Below the pieces are notes generated by a model. That model did no database searches. It saw only the letters and a list, made by a program, of their open reading frames with translations, and was not told where the DNA came from. Positions 17,048 to 26,427 of a stretch of 64,000 nucleotides of DNA are shown piece by piece. This stretch comes from Cupriavidus pauculus. GTDB taxonomy: Bacteria; Pseudomonadota; Gammaproteobacteria; Burkholderiales; Burkholderiaceae. Every line of letters begins with the position of its first letter. Within the stretch, counting starts at the first letter, position 1. Position numbers and translations under genes: made by a program. The stretch lies in NCBI RefSeq assembly GCF_002858765.1, contig NZ_PJRP01000018.1, positions 80,213 to 144,212 of the forward strand, read 5' to 3'.

Positions 17048-17989
17048 ATGACCGATTCCCAAGCCAACCGTCCGCCCCGGCTGCCGCGCCGTGACGTGCA
17101 TGGCGTGCTGCTGCTAGACAAGCCGCTGGGCCTGTCGTCCAACGATGCGCTGGTGCGCGCCAAGCGCCTGCTGCGCGCGAACAAGGCCGGCCATACCGGT
17201 ACGCTCGATCCGCTGGCCACCGGCCTGTTGCCGCTGTGCTTTGGCGAGGCCACCAAGTTCTCGCAGGATCTGCTCGAAGCCGACAAGACCTACGAAGCCG
17301 TGGTGCGCCTGGGCGCCACCACGACCACCGGGGATGCGGAGGGCGAAATCGTCAGCGAACGTCCGGTAACCTGCGACCGTGCGGCACTGGATGCGGCGAT
17401 CGTGCGTTTCACGGGCGATATCGAACAGGTGCCGCCGATGTACTCGGCGCTGAAGAAGGACGGCAAGCCGCTCTACGAATATGCGCGGGCGGGGCAGACC
17501 GTGGAGCGCGCGGCGCGCCAGGTGACCATCCACGCGATCACGCTGCTCGATGTCGATCTGGAAAATAGCCGTTTTACGATGCGTGTGACGTGCAGCAAGG
17601 GCACGTATATCCGTACGCTGGCCGAAGATATCGGCGAGGCGCTGGGCTGCGGCGCCCATCTGACGGGGCTGCGGCGCACTGGCGTGGGCGACCTGACGTT
17701 GGACGGGGCCGTGACGCTGGAGCAGATCGACGCGCATGCCGACGACGTCCGGCCCGCGCTGCTGGCGCCGGTGGACGCGTTGTTGCAGCGCTGCACGCCC
17801 GTGCATCTGGATGCGGCTTCGGCCGCCCGCTTCGTGCAGGGCCAGCGTATTGCGCGCCGCGATCTGTCCGAGGGCCAGGTACCGGAAGAGGGCGCCCTGG
17901 GCCGCGTCTATGGCGACGATGGCCGGCTGCTTGGCGTGGCGCGAATGAGGGAAGGGGCCTTGCGGCCGGAGCGGCTCGTAAAACTCTGA
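17048..17989 (+). CDS. truB: tRNA pseudouridine-55 synthase TruB
   Basis: Makes pseudouridine 55 in the T arm of tRNAs. The catalytic Asp is in GHTGTLDPLATGLLPLCFGEATK, and the VHGVLLLDKPLGLSSN start, YEAVVRLG and RVTCSKGTYIRTLAEDIGEALGCGAHLTGLRRTGVG blocks are typical. ATG at 17048 was chosen since the family begins close to this point; an upstream in-frame TTG at 16991 would add 19 unlikely residues. 313 residues, with a C-terminal PUA-like region. Last gene of the rimP block; a terminator follows at 18041. Confidence 0.95.
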   Translation: MTDSQANRPPRLPRRDVHGVLLLDKPLGLSSNDALVRAKRLLRANKAGHTGTLDPLATGLLPLCFGEATKFSQDLLEADKTYEAVVRLGATTTTGDAEGEIVSERPVTCDRAALDAAIVRFTGDIEQVPPMYSALKKDGKPLYEYARAGQTVERAARQVTIHAITLLDVDLENSRFTMRVTCSKGTYIRTLAEDIGEALGCGAHLTGLRRTGVGDLTLDGAVTLEQIDAHADDVRPALLAPVDALLQRCTPVHLDAASAARFVQGQRIARRDLSEGQVPEEGALGRVYGDDGRLLGVARMREGALRPERLVKL

Positions 17990-18040
17990 GTTTTTGGGCG
18001 GCGCTCAAGCCACCTCCCCAGCGGCAGGGGCCAAAGAGAA

Positions 18041-18071
18041 AGGGCATCGATCTGAATCGATGCCCTTTTTT
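18041..18071. terminator. Bidirectional terminator between truB and the efflux genes
   Basis: AGGGCATCGAT / ATCGATGCCCT stem of eleven base pairs with loop CTGA, then a T run. It lies between convergent truB and the emrB-like gene. Confidence 0.88.
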
Positions 18072-18090
18072 CATGCCGGGTGCCGGACGG

Positions 18091-19698
18091 TCAGTGTGCG
18101 CCGGCCGCGTCGGCGGCACCGCCGCCTTTGGCGCGCTTGGTCAGCCAGACAAAGACGATCAGCGCGATGAACAGCACGCCCGAGATCCAGAAGATGTCGT
18201 TGGCGCCCAGCATCGACGCCTGCAACGAGATGTTCCGCTCGATCAGCCCGATGGCCTGCATCTTGGACATGCCCAAGCTCATCAGGTGGTCGAGCTGCGC
18301 CTGGTACGCCGGGTTGTACGGGTTGATCTGCTCCACCAGCTGCGCGTGATGCAGCGCCGAGCGGTTTTCCCAGACCGTGGTCGAAATCGACGCCCCGATC
18401 GCACCGAACGTGATCCGCACGAAGTTCGACAGGCCCGAGGCTGCAGGGATCTTCTCGGGCGGCTGGCCCGACAGGATGATCGACGTCAGCGGGATGAAGA
18501 ACATCGCCATCGCCGCGCCCTGGATCAGCGTGGGAATCACCAGCGCGCGGGTGTCCACGCCCGTGGTGAACCCGGCCCGCATGAAGCTGACCGCGCCAAA
18601 GGTGATGAACGCCGTGGTAGCCACCCAGCGCGCGTCGACCTTCGGCAGCACGCGGCCGATGATCGGTGACAGGATGATGGCGAAGATGCCCACGGGCGCT
18701 GTCACCAGGCCGGCATCGGTGGCGGTGTAGCCGACGATGGTCTGCAGCCACAGCGGCAGGATCACGAGGTTGCCGAAGAACAGGCCGTAGGCTACCGAGA
18801 TCGCCACCACCCCAGCCGCGAAGTTGCGGCCCTTGAACAGGTGGATGTCGACGATCGGATGCTTCTCGTAAAGCTCCCAGCACAGGAAAAACAGGAAGCC
18901 GACCACGGCGGTCACGCCCAACGCCACGATCACGCCCGAATGGAACCAGTCGAGTTCCTTGCCCTTGTCCAGCATCAGCTGCATCGAGCCGACCCAGATC
19001 ACCAGCAGTGCCAGCCCGATGCGGTCGATCGGCAGCATCTTGGTGGGCGTTTCACGCTCGCGGTAGATCGACCAGGTGACCCAGGCCGTCACGATCCCGA
19101 TCGGCACGTTGATGTAGAAGATCCACGGCCAGGTCATGTTGTCGGAGATCCAGCCGCCCAGCAGCGGCCCCATGATGGGCGCCACCAGCGTGGTCATGCC
19201 CCATAGCGCCAGGGCCATCGAACTCTTGGCGGGTGGATAGCTGGCCAGCAGCAGCGCCTGCGACAGCGGAATCATCGGGCCGGCCACGGCCCCTTGCAGC
19301 ACGCGGGCGGCCAGCAGCGTTTCCAGGTTGGGCGCCACGCCGCACAGCCACGACGACACCACGAACAGCAGGATCGACAGCACGAACAGCCGCACCGCGC
19401 CAAAGCGCGTGGTCAGCCAGCCGGTGAGCGGCACCGAGATGGCGTTGGCGACGGCAAACGACGTGATGACCCAGGTGCCCTGGTTCGGCGACACACCAAG
19501 GTCGCCCGAGATGGCCGGGATCGACACGTTGGCGATCGACGAATCGAGCACGTTCATGAACGTGGCCAGCGACAGCGCGATGGTGCCCAGGATCAGCTTG
19601 CCGCCCGTGAGCGGCGGATGCGCGGCGGGGCGGGCGGGCGCCGGCTTCGGGGCCGGTGCCGCGCCGGCGTCCGGCGTTGCGGTGGTGGAATTTGCCAT
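18091..19698 (-). CDS. EmrB-type MFS drug exporter (DHA2, 14 helices)
   Basis: Inner-membrane proton-driven exporter, 535 residues with about 14 membrane segments. MFS DHA2 signatures include TFMNVLDSSIANVSIPAISGDLG in helix 1, LTTRFGAVRLF in the 2-3 loop (motif A), and LLAARVLQGAVAGPMIPLSQALLL (motif C region near helix 5). A 30-residue Pro/Ala-rich cytoplasmic N-terminus precedes helix 1. It is transcribed with emrA-like, nodT-like and marR genes upstream, so it should form a tripartite pump. Substrates cannot be told; EmrB relatives export hydrophobic toxic compounds. Confidence 0.93.
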   Translation of the reverse strand: MANSTTATPDAGAAPAPKPAPARPAAHPPLTGGKLILGTIALSLATFMNVLDSSIANVSIPAISGDLGVSPNQGTWVITSFAVANAISVPLTGWLTTRFGAVRLFVLSILLFVVSSWLCGVAPNLETLLAARVLQGAVAGPMIPLSQALLLASYPPAKSSMALALWGMTTLVAPIMGPLLGGWISDNMTWPWIFYINVPIGIVTAWVTWSIYRERETPTKMLPIDRIGLALLVIWVGSMQLMLDKGKELDWFHSGVIVALGVTAVVGFLFFLCWELYEKHPIVDIHLFKGRNFAAGVVAISVAYGLFFGNLVILPLWLQTIVGYTATDAGLVTAPVGIFAIILSPIIGRVLPKVDARWVATTAFITFGAVSFMRAGFTTGVDTRALVIPTLIQGAAMAMFFIPLTSIILSGQPPEKIPAASGLSNFVRITFGAIGASISTTVWENRSALHHAQLVEQINPYNPAYQAQLDHLMSLGMSKMQAIGLIERNISLQASMLGANDIFWISGVLFIALIVFVWLTKRAKGGGAADAAGAH

Positions 19699-19743
19699 GG
19701 GCAGTCAGCCAGTCAGCCAGTCAGACAGGTCGGATCGGATCGA

Positions 19744-20991
19744 TCAGGTACGGGCGGGCTTGGCCGCCGCACGTGCAGCCGCCGCGCTGGCCGCGCTTGC
19801 AGCACCCGCCGCACCCGGAGCCGGCGCGCGGCCGCCGTTGTTGACCGCGATGATGCGGGCGATCAGCGCATCGGCGTCTTCCGCCACCTTGTCGTAGACA
19901 TCGGTCTGCAGCGGCTTGGCCGACTTGGCGTTGACCAGCGACGCGCCTTCTTCCTTGCGCACGTCGACCGTGACGTTCATCGACAGGCCCACGCGCAGCG
20001 GGTGGTCCTTCAGTTGCTGCGGGTCCAGGGCGATCCGCACCGGCAGGCGCTGCACCACCTTGATCCAGTTGCCGGTGGCGTTCTGCGCCGGCAGCAGCGA
20101 GAACGCGGCGCCGGTGCCGGCCGAGAAGCCTTCCACATGGCCCGTGTACTTGACCTTCGAGCCATAAAGGTCGGCTTCCAGCTCAACCGGCTGGCCGATC
20201 CGCATATGCGTGATCTGCACTTCCTTGAAGTTGGCGTCGACCCAGACCTGATCCAGCGGCACCACGGCCATCAGCGGCGTGCCGGCCGCCACGCGCTGGC
20301 CCACCTGGACCGAGCGCTTGGCCACGTAGCCCGTCACGGGCGCCGGCATCGTCGAGCGTGCGAACGCCAGATAGGCCGAGCGCAGGTTGGCGGCGGCGCG
20401 CTGCACGTTCGGGTGCTTTTCCACCGTCGTCTGGTCGGTCAGCACCTGGTTCGATGCCAGTTGTTCGCGGGCGGCAACCAGGGCCGATTCGGCGGCCTTC
20501 AGCGCGGTCTGGGCGTGGGCGATTTCCTCGCTCGACACGGCGCCCGAGCCGGCAATGGCCTGGCGGCGGCGCAGGTCGTCGCGGGCCTTGGCCACATCGG
20601 CGTCGCGCAGCGCCACCTGGGCGGACAGCGAGCCATTGTTCACGTACAGCGTGCGCACTTCGCGCACGGCCTGGGCCAGCTGGGCTTCGGCCTGCTCCAT
20701 CGCCACCTGGGTGTCGGCGCGATCCAGCTGGATCAGCGGCTGGCCGGCGGTCACCAGTTGCGTATCGTCGGCGGCAATCGACACCACCGTGCCACCCACC
20801 AGCGGTGTGACCTGCACGACGTTGCCGGCGACATAGGCATCGTCGGTGTTCTCGAAATGACGGGCGTAAAGGCCCCAGTACAGGCCGTAGCCGATGCCGG
20901 CCACCACGACCGCGGCGGTCAGGGAAACGAGCAGGCGCTTGCGCTTGCCGTTGTTGTCGCCCGCGGGGGCTGCTTGCTGGTTGGTGCTCAT
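19744..20991 (-). CDS. EmrA-type periplasmic adaptor (membrane fusion protein)
   Basis: A 415-residue HlyD/EmrA-family adaptor linking the inner-membrane pump to the outer-membrane channel. One N-terminal membrane helix (about 19-38), then the ARHFENTDDAYVAGNVVQVTPLVGGTVVSI lipoyl half-motif, a long coiled-coil hairpin (about 95-205), and the second lipoyl half (APVTGYVAKRSVQVGQRVAAGTPLMAVVPLDQVWVDANFKE). The C-terminus carries an unusual Ala-rich basic tail ending in RAAAKPART. It lies 45 bases upstream of the emrB-like gene. Confidence 0.94.
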   Translation of the reverse strand: MSTNQQAAPAGDNNGKRKRLLVSLTAAVVVAGIGYGLYWGLYARHFENTDDAYVAGNVVQVTPLVGGTVVSIAADDTQLVTAGQPLIQLDRADTQVAMEQAEAQLAQAVREVRTLYVNNGSLSAQVALRDADVAKARDDLRRRQAIAGSGAVSSEEIAHAQTALKAAESALVAAREQLASNQVLTDQTTVEKHPNVQRAAANLRSAYLAFARSTMPAPVTGYVAKRSVQVGQRVAAGTPLMAVVPLDQVWVDANFKEVQITHMRIGQPVELEADLYGSKVKYTGHVEGFSAGTGAAFSLLPAQNATGNWIKVVQRLPVRIALDPQQLKDHPLRVGLSMNVTVDVRKEEGASLVNAKSAKPLQTDVYDKVAEDADALIARIIAVNNGGRAPAPGAAGAASAASAAAARAAAKPART

Positions 20992-21061
20992 GATTGGATC
21001 TCTCGAATCTCTGCGATGTGTCGTCGTGTCTTGTTCCGGCCGCTTCCGTCAGCCAGTGCCA

Positions 21062-22588
21062 TCAGCCTTGCGTTGCCTGGGCCGTGCCTGCGGGCTTGCC
21101 GGATTCGCCATGGCTGGCGCCTTCGGCTTCCTGGTAGCCGCCGCCCAGCGCCTTCATCAGGCTCATCTGCAGGTCCAGCCGGCGCGCCTGCAGGTCGGTG
21201 GCCAGCCGGCGCTGCTGCAATACGTTGCTTTCGGCGTTGAGCACCGTCAGCTGCGTGCCCAGGCCTGCCTTGTAGCGCGTGGTGGACAGCGCGTAGGCGT
21301 GCTCGGCCAGGTCCAGCGCCTCGCGCTGCGTCTGGATCTGCTGGTCGACGCTGCGGATGCTGGTCACGGTGTCGGCGGTCTCGCGCAGCGCGTCGACCAG
21401 CGTCTGGTTGTAGCTGGCCGCCGCGATGTCGTACTGCGCGTACTTGCCCTTCAGGTTGGCGCGCAGGCGGCCGCCCTGGAAGATCGGCAGCGTCACCGAC
21501 GGCCCCACGCCGAACGTGCGGCTCATGCTCATCAGCAGGTTCGACGGATCGAGCGAGGCCACGCCGGCAAAGGCGGTGAGCTTCACATCGGGCAGGAATT
21601 CCTTCTTCGCCACGGTGATGTCCTTGGACGAAGCCTCCACGCGCCAGCGCGCGGCCACGATGTCCGGACGACGGCCAATCAGGCCGATGGTCAGGTCGTC
21701 GGGCAGTTGCGGCGTGGCGTTGGCCAGCAGCGTGGGCTTGGCGATCTGCAGGCCGCGGTCGGGGCCCTTGCCCAGCAGCGCGGCGATCTGGTTGCGCGCC
21801 AGGGCAATTTCCTCGTCCACGCGCTGCAGGTCGGTCTGGGCGGCGGCCACGGTGCCGCGCGCCTGGGTGGTTTCCACCTGGGTGTCGAGTCCGGCGGCCA
21901 GGCGCTGGCGCGACAGGTCTGTCAGGTCGCGGCGCTGGGCGATGGCGCGCTCGGCCACGTCGCGCTGCGCGTACAGCGCGGCCAGGCGGTTGTAGCCGCG
22001 GGCCACCGACGTGGTCAGCATCAGACGCGCGGCCTGGGTCTCGGCTTCCATCGCGCGATCGTCGGACAGCGCGGCTTCCAGCGCGTCGCGGTTCTTGCCC
22101 CAGAAATCGAGGTCCCAGGACAGGCCCAGTTGCAGGCGCGACTGGTTCTGCCACGATCCGGCCAGCGGCGTGCCCGTGAACAGGTCGGTCTCCGAGAAAC
22201 GCTGGCGCACCAGGCTGCCTTCAAAGTCCACGCCGGGGTAGAGCGCGGCGCGCGTGGCGTCCGCCATGGCGCGCGAGGCTTCCAGGCGGCCAAAGGCCAC
22301 CTGCAGGTTCGGGTTGCCCTGGATGGCCTCGTCGACCAGCGCACGCAGCTGCGGATCGTGGAACTGGTCGACCCAGTCCTGCGACGGCCACTGGCCATGT
22401 TCGCTGGTGAAGGTTTGCGGCGACGCCAGCGTGCTGGCATCGGTCATGGCCTGCGTGCTGTGCGAATTGCCCAGCGCGGCGCATCCGGCCAGCACGGCAG
22501 CCGCCAGCACGGTCAGCGCAAGCGTGCCCGTCCGGCGAAGCTGGCCCGCGCGTCCGGCACGGTGGGAAAGAGTGTGAGCGGTGGTCAT
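21062..22588 (-). CDS. Outer-membrane efflux channel lipoprotein (NodT/OprM type)
   Basis: TolC-like channel of 508 residues. ATG at 22588 gives MTTAHTLSHRAG, a basic stretch and a lipoprotein signal ending LAAAVLAGC (lipidated Cys36); longer in-frame starts would bury this signal. Two repeated outer-membrane efflux domains follow, with conserved YNRLAALYAQRDVAERA, IGRRPDIVAARWRVEA and LGVGPSVTLPIF-like blocks (here TFGVGPSVTLPIFQGGRLRAN). It is 70 bases upstream of the adaptor gene and completes the three-part pump. Confidence 0.93.
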   Translation of the reverse strand: MTTAHTLSHRAGRAGQLRRTGTLALTVLAAAVLAGCAALGNSHSTQAMTDASTLASPQTFTSEHGQWPSQDWVDQFHDPQLRALVDEAIQGNPNLQVAFGRLEASRAMADATRAALYPGVDFEGSLVRQRFSETDLFTGTPLAGSWQNQSRLQLGLSWDLDFWGKNRDALEAALSDDRAMEAETQAARLMLTTSVARGYNRLAALYAQRDVAERAIAQRRDLTDLSRQRLAAGLDTQVETTQARGTVAAAQTDLQRVDEEIALARNQIAALLGKGPDRGLQIAKPTLLANATPQLPDDLTIGLIGRRPDIVAARWRVEASSKDITVAKKEFLPDVKLTAFAGVASLDPSNLLMSMSRTFGVGPSVTLPIFQGGRLRANLKGKYAQYDIAAASYNQTLVDALRETADTVTSIRSVDQQIQTQREALDLAEHAYALSTTRYKAGLGTQLTVLNAESNVLQQRRLATDLQARRLDLQMSLMKALGGGYQEAEGASHGESGKPAGTAQATQG

Positions 22589-22676
22589 AGGGTGTGAACT
22601 GTGACGCTGTCTGGCGATTTCAGGAATGGCGTATCTGACGATTTGGAGTTCTTCTTCGGTATCGTGGATGGCTCGC

Positions 22677-23195
22677 CTATCCTGTGTTGCGCTCGAAGGG
22701 GCAGCCCGCCGGGTCGGGGCCGCGGTTGTTGGCGATGATCCGCAGCAGCATGTCGCGCAGCACCTCGATCTCGTCATGGCTGAAGCCCTCGAAATAGCGG
22801 CGCATGACGTTGCAGAACACGGCCGGCAGCTTCTCGACCATCGCGTTGCCGGCCGGGGTGATCGACAGGTCCACCACGCGGCGGTCGTCGTCGCGGCGCG
22901 TGCGCGCGATCAGGCCGCGCTTTTCCATGCGGCTCAGCAGGCGTGTGACCGATCCGGCATCGGTGTTCAGGTTGCGGGCCAGGTCGGTCACCGTGGTGGC
23001 CTCGCCCTTGGCCAGCATCATCAGGCAACTGGCCTGGGCGTGTGTCATGTCCAGGCCGCTGACTTCCTGCTCCACGCCTTGCGACATCGTATTCTTGGCG
23101 CGCGCGAGCAGGTAACCCACGCTCTTGCCGATTTCATAATCGGCCGGATCGAACGGGTCTTGGTCGGATAAATCGAGGGGTGCTGTAGACGTCAT
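22677..23195 (-). CDS. MarR-family repressor of the efflux operon
   Basis: A 172-residue winged-helix regulator. The DNA-binding region is LARNLNTDAGSVTRLLSRMEKRGLIARTRRDDDRRVVDLSITPAG, the standard MarR wing pattern with the DDRR turn. The first gene of the minus-strand cluster marR-nodT-emrA-emrB, as in E. coli emrRAB-like arrangements. It most likely represses its own operon and is released by the pump's substrates. Inverted repeats that may be its operator lie just upstream at 23213-23243. Confidence 0.92.
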   Translation of the reverse strand: MTSTAPLDLSDQDPFDPADYEIGKSVGYLLARAKNTMSQGVEQEVSGLDMTHAQASCLMMLAKGEATTVTDLARNLNTDAGSVTRLLSRMEKRGLIARTRRDDDRRVVDLSITPAGNAMVEKLPAVFCNVMRRYFEGFSHDEIEVLRDMLLRIIANNRGPDPAGCPFERNTG

Positions 23196-23212
23196 CTCTT
23201 GTCACTGCAATC

Positions 23213-23243
23213 TTTGCTTGGGCAAATATAAGCATGTGCCAAG
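23213..23243. promoter_or_regulatory. Candidate MarR operator upstream of the efflux operon
   Basis: Two overlapping inverted repeats: TTTGC-TTGG-GCAAA at 23213-23226 and CTTGG-N17-CCAAG at 23217-23243. They lie 18-48 bases before the marR start, where an autorepressor would bind. Confidence 0.5.
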
Positions 23244-23390
23244 TGATGTTCAAGTACCGAAATTCGTTATTGCGGAAAACGCAATGGCGCGTCTTGATCT
23301 ATGCTGAACAGCGATAGAGTGTTCTGCGCTGCAACATGCTAGAATGTCGGGTTAATTTTTTCCGATAGCTCCGCCTTCAGGGGACGCCGA

Positions 23391-25211
23391 ATGACCCGCG
23401 CCATCCGTAATATCGCCATCATCGCTCACGTCGATCATGGCAAGACCACTCTGGTCGACCAACTCCTGCGCCAGGCAGGCACCTTCCGCGATAACCAGCA
23501 AATCGCCGAACGGGTGATGGACTCGAATGACCTGGAAAAGGAACGCGGGATTACCATCCTCGCGAAAAACTGTGCCGTCGAGTACAACGGCACGCACATC
23601 AACATTGTTGATACCCCGGGCCACGCCGACTTCGGCGGTGAAGTGGAGCGCGTGCTGTCGATGGTCGACGGCGTGCTGCTGCTGGTGGACGCCGTGGAAG
23701 GCCCGATGCCGCAAACGCGTTTCGTGACGCGCAAGGCACTGGCCCTTGGCCTGAAGCCGATCGTCGTGATCAACAAGGTCGACCGCCCGGGCGCCCGTCC
23801 GGACTGGGTGATCAACCAGACGTTCGACCTGTTCGACAAGCTGGGTGCCAACGACGATCAGCTGGACTTCACCGTGATCTACGCCTCGGGCCTGAACGGC
23901 TATGCCGGTCTGACCGAAGACGTGCGCGACGGCGACATGAAGCCGCTGTTCGAGACCGTGCTGAACAAGGTGCCGGTGCGTAACGACGACCCGAACGGTC
24001 CGCTGCAGATGCAGATCATCTCGCTGGACTACTCGAGCTACGTCGGCAAGATCGGCGTGGGCCGTATCTCGCGTGGCCGCGCCAAGCCGCTGCAGGACGT
24101 GGTGGTCAAGTTCGGTCCGGAAGGCAACCCGATCAAGGGCCGTATCAACCAGGTGCTGAAGTTCAGCGGCCTGGAGCGCGAAATGGTGGCCGAGGCGGAA
24201 GCCGGCGACATCGTGCTGATCAACGGTATCGAGGAACTGGGCATCGGCTGCACCGTGTGCGCCCCGGAAGCCCAGGACGCGCTGCCGATGCTGAAGGTGG
24301 ACGAGCCGACGCTGACGATGAACTTCTGCGTCAACACGTCGCCGCTGGCCGGCCGTGAAGGCAAGTTCGTCACCAGCCGCCAGCTGCGCGAGCGCCTGGA
24401 CCGCGAACTGAAGTCGAACGTGGCGCTGCGCGTGGCCGAAACCGGCGACGACACGATCTTTGAAGTGTCGGGCCGTGGCGAACTGCACCTGACGATTCTG
24501 CTGGAAAACATGCGCCGCGAAGGCTACGAGCTGGCCGTGTCGCGTCCGCGCGTGGTGTTCAAGGACATCGACGGCGTTCGGAACGAGCCGTACGAACTGC
24601 TGACCGTGGACGTCGAAGACGGCCACCAGGGTTCGGTCATGGAAGAACTGGGCCGCCGCAAGGGCGAACTGCTCGACATGGCATCGGACGGCAAGGGCCG
24701 TACCCGTCTGGAATACCGCATTCCGGCGCGTGGCCTGATCGGCTTCCAGGGCGAATTCCTGACGCTGACCCGTGGTACGGGCCTGATCAGCCACATCTTC
24801 GACGACTACGCGCCGGTGCGCGAAGGCGGCCTGGGTGAGCGCCACAACGGCGTGCTGATCTCGCAGGACGACGGCGACGCCGTGGCCTACGCCCTGTGGA
24901 AACTGCAGGATCGCGGCCGCATGTTCGTGAAGCCGGGCGATGCGCTGTACGAAGGCATGATCATCGGTATCCACAGCCGCGACAACGACCTGGTCGTGAA
25001 CCCGATCAAGGGCAAGCAGCTGACCAACGTGCGCGCGTCGGGTACCGACGAAGCGGTGCGCCTGGTGCCGCCGATCCAGATGTCGCTGGAATACGCGGTG
25101 GAATTCATCGCTGACGACGAACTGGTGGAAATCACGCCGAAGAGCATCCGTCTGCGCAAGCGTCACCTGAAGGAGCACGAGCGCAAGCGTGCTTCGCGCG
25201 ACGCGAGCTGA
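23391..25211 (+). CDS. typA: Ribosome-associated GTPase TypA/BipA
   Basis: Translational GTPase of 606 residues. G1 AHVDHGKTTL at about 12-20, switch I ERGITI, DTPGHADFGGEVERVL and NKVDRPGARPDWV place it in TypA, not EF-G or LepA. Domains II, III and V-like follow, with the TypA C-terminal domain containing GLIGFQGEFLTLTRGTGL. TypA helps 50S assembly and growth in stress or cold. It stands alone, 195 bases from the divergent marR, and ends at a strong terminator. Confidence 0.97.
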   Translation: MTRAIRNIAIIAHVDHGKTTLVDQLLRQAGTFRDNQQIAERVMDSNDLEKERGITILAKNCAVEYNGTHINIVDTPGHADFGGEVERVLSMVDGVLLLVDAVEGPMPQTRFVTRKALALGLKPIVVINKVDRPGARPDWVINQTFDLFDKLGANDDQLDFTVIYASGLNGYAGLTEDVRDGDMKPLFETVLNKVPVRNDDPNGPLQMQIISLDYSSYVGKIGVGRISRGRAKPLQDVVVKFGPEGNPIKGRINQVLKFSGLEREMVAEAEAGDIVLINGIEELGIGCTVCAPEAQDALPMLKVDEPTLTMNFCVNTSPLAGREGKFVTSRQLRERLDRELKSNVALRVAETGDDTIFEVSGRGELHLTILLENMRREGYELAVSRPRVVFKDIDGVRNEPYELLTVDVEDGHQGSVMEELGRRKGELLDMASDGKGRTRLEYRIPARGLIGFQGEFLTLTRGTGLISHIFDDYAPVREGGLGERHNGVLISQDDGDAVAYALWKLQDRGRMFVKPGDALYEGMIIGIHSRDNDLVVNPIKGKQLTNVRASGTDEAVRLVPPIQMSLEYAVEFIADDELVEITPKSIRLRKRHLKEHERKRASRDAS

Positions 25212-25246
25212 TTTCCGGCATCCGGCCTGCTGGCTGGACGGAAACG

Positions 25247-25277
25247 AAAACCGCGCCCTGGTGGCGCGGTTTTTTTT
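25247..25277. terminator. Intrinsic terminator after typA
   Basis: AAAACCGCGCC / GGCGCGGTTTT stem with loop CTGGT and eight T residues. It overlaps the last codons of the convergent minus-strand gene. Confidence 0.9.
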
Positions 25278-26232
25278 ATGGGCTGCGGGTTGGCTCCCCT
25301 CTTGCGTTTGCGGAAGAGGGGTCGGGGGAGAGGGCGGCCGTGTCCAGATCTGGCGCGGCTGCAAGTTCACCCCGCCACTCCGGCGGTTTCCACAAGTAGC
25401 GCAGATCGCGTTCGCCCCATACGTCGGCAAACATGTCGCGCCACTCGTGGAACGTCAGCGTCAGCGGATTGTGGGTGCGAACCTGCCGCGTGATGCCGTA
25501 CTGCGGCGCCTCCTGCTCGGGTACGAAGGTGCCGAACATGCGGTCCCAGATGGTCAGCACGCCGGCGTAGTTGCGGTCGATGTATTGCGGGTTCCTGGCG
25601 TGATGCACGCGGTGGACGCTTGGCGTATTGACGACCTTTTCAATGATCGGCCATCGTCGCCCCAGCCGCGTATGGACGAAGAACTGGAACGCCAGGTTCA
25701 GGCCGACGGCCAGGATCACCCAGTCTGGCGAAAATCCGATAAAGGCCAGCGGAATCCAGAAGACCCACATGCCCGAGATCGGGTAGGTGAGGCTCTGCCG
25801 GAACGCCGTCGAGAAGTTCATGCCCTCCGACGAGTGATGGGCCACGTGCGACGCCCACATCCATCGCACCCGATGGCTGGCGCGGTGGAACCAGTAATAC
25901 AGAAAGTCTTGCAGCAGCAACAGCAGCGCAAACGACCACCACGTTTCCGGCACGGCGCGCAGGCCGTGCGCGTAGCACCACGTGTAGACCGTGCGGATCA
26001 TCAGCCAGAGAAAGAAGGCGTCCGATGCCTGGTGCATCAGCGCCAACGTGGCATTCGACAAGGTGTCGCGCCAGCTGTAGATCGAGCGGTCGCGCTTCGA
26101 CCAGTACCAGGCCTCCCACCCGATCGTCAGCACGAAGATGGGTGCGAAGGCCATCAGGATCAGGCCGGGGTCGAAACCCTCAGCGGCGGGGGCGCCAGAT
26201 GTCATGGGGGATGTCATGGCGCAAGTGTGCAT
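25276..26232 (-). CDS. Sterol desaturase/fatty acid hydroxylase family membrane protein
   Basis: A 318-residue integral membrane di-iron enzyme. The His clusters of the superfamily are clear: HRASH, HVAHH, and HRVHHARNP, with a further His in the last third (WDRMFGTF follows the third box as in the family). About four membrane segments. ATG 26232 was preferred because GGCGGA lies just before it; ATGs at 26217 and 26205 lack one. The tail after residue 285 is Pro/Ala-rich and variable. It may hydroxylate a lipid tail; the substrate is unknown. Confidence 0.88.
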   Translation of the reverse strand: MHTCAMTSPMTSGAPAAEGFDPGLILMAFAPIFVLTIGWEAWYWSKRDRSIYSWRDTLSNATLALMHQASDAFFLWLMIRTVYTWCYAHGLRAVPETWWSFALLLLLQDFLYYWFHRASHRVRWMWASHVAHHSSEGMNFSTAFRQSLTYPISGMWVFWIPLAFIGFSPDWVILAVGLNLAFQFFVHTRLGRRWPIIEKVVNTPSVHRVHHARNPQYIDRNYAGVLTIWDRMFGTFVPEQEAPQYGITRQVRTHNPLTLTFHEWRDMFADVWGERDLRYLWKPPEWRGELAAAPDLDTAALSPDPSSANARGEPTRSP

Positions 26233-26427
26233 ATTTCCGCCAGATTCGCACTGAGGATTTCCTCCATACGCCCGTCAAGTGGCGCGCGCTTAACGTCTTG
26301 CCGTGCATCACAAAAATGAAGGACTGACTATCACTGGGACGCAATCAAGTCGGTCCACGCCAATGCCGTCATTGGGGCGACGGCCATGGAGGAGTGGCCG
26401 ATTTCACGTCACGGAGAGACCTGCCCC

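Noticed and set aside
23352..25430. Long minus-strand open frame opposite typA
   Set aside because: Shadow of typA; composition His/Gln/Val rich without any motif.
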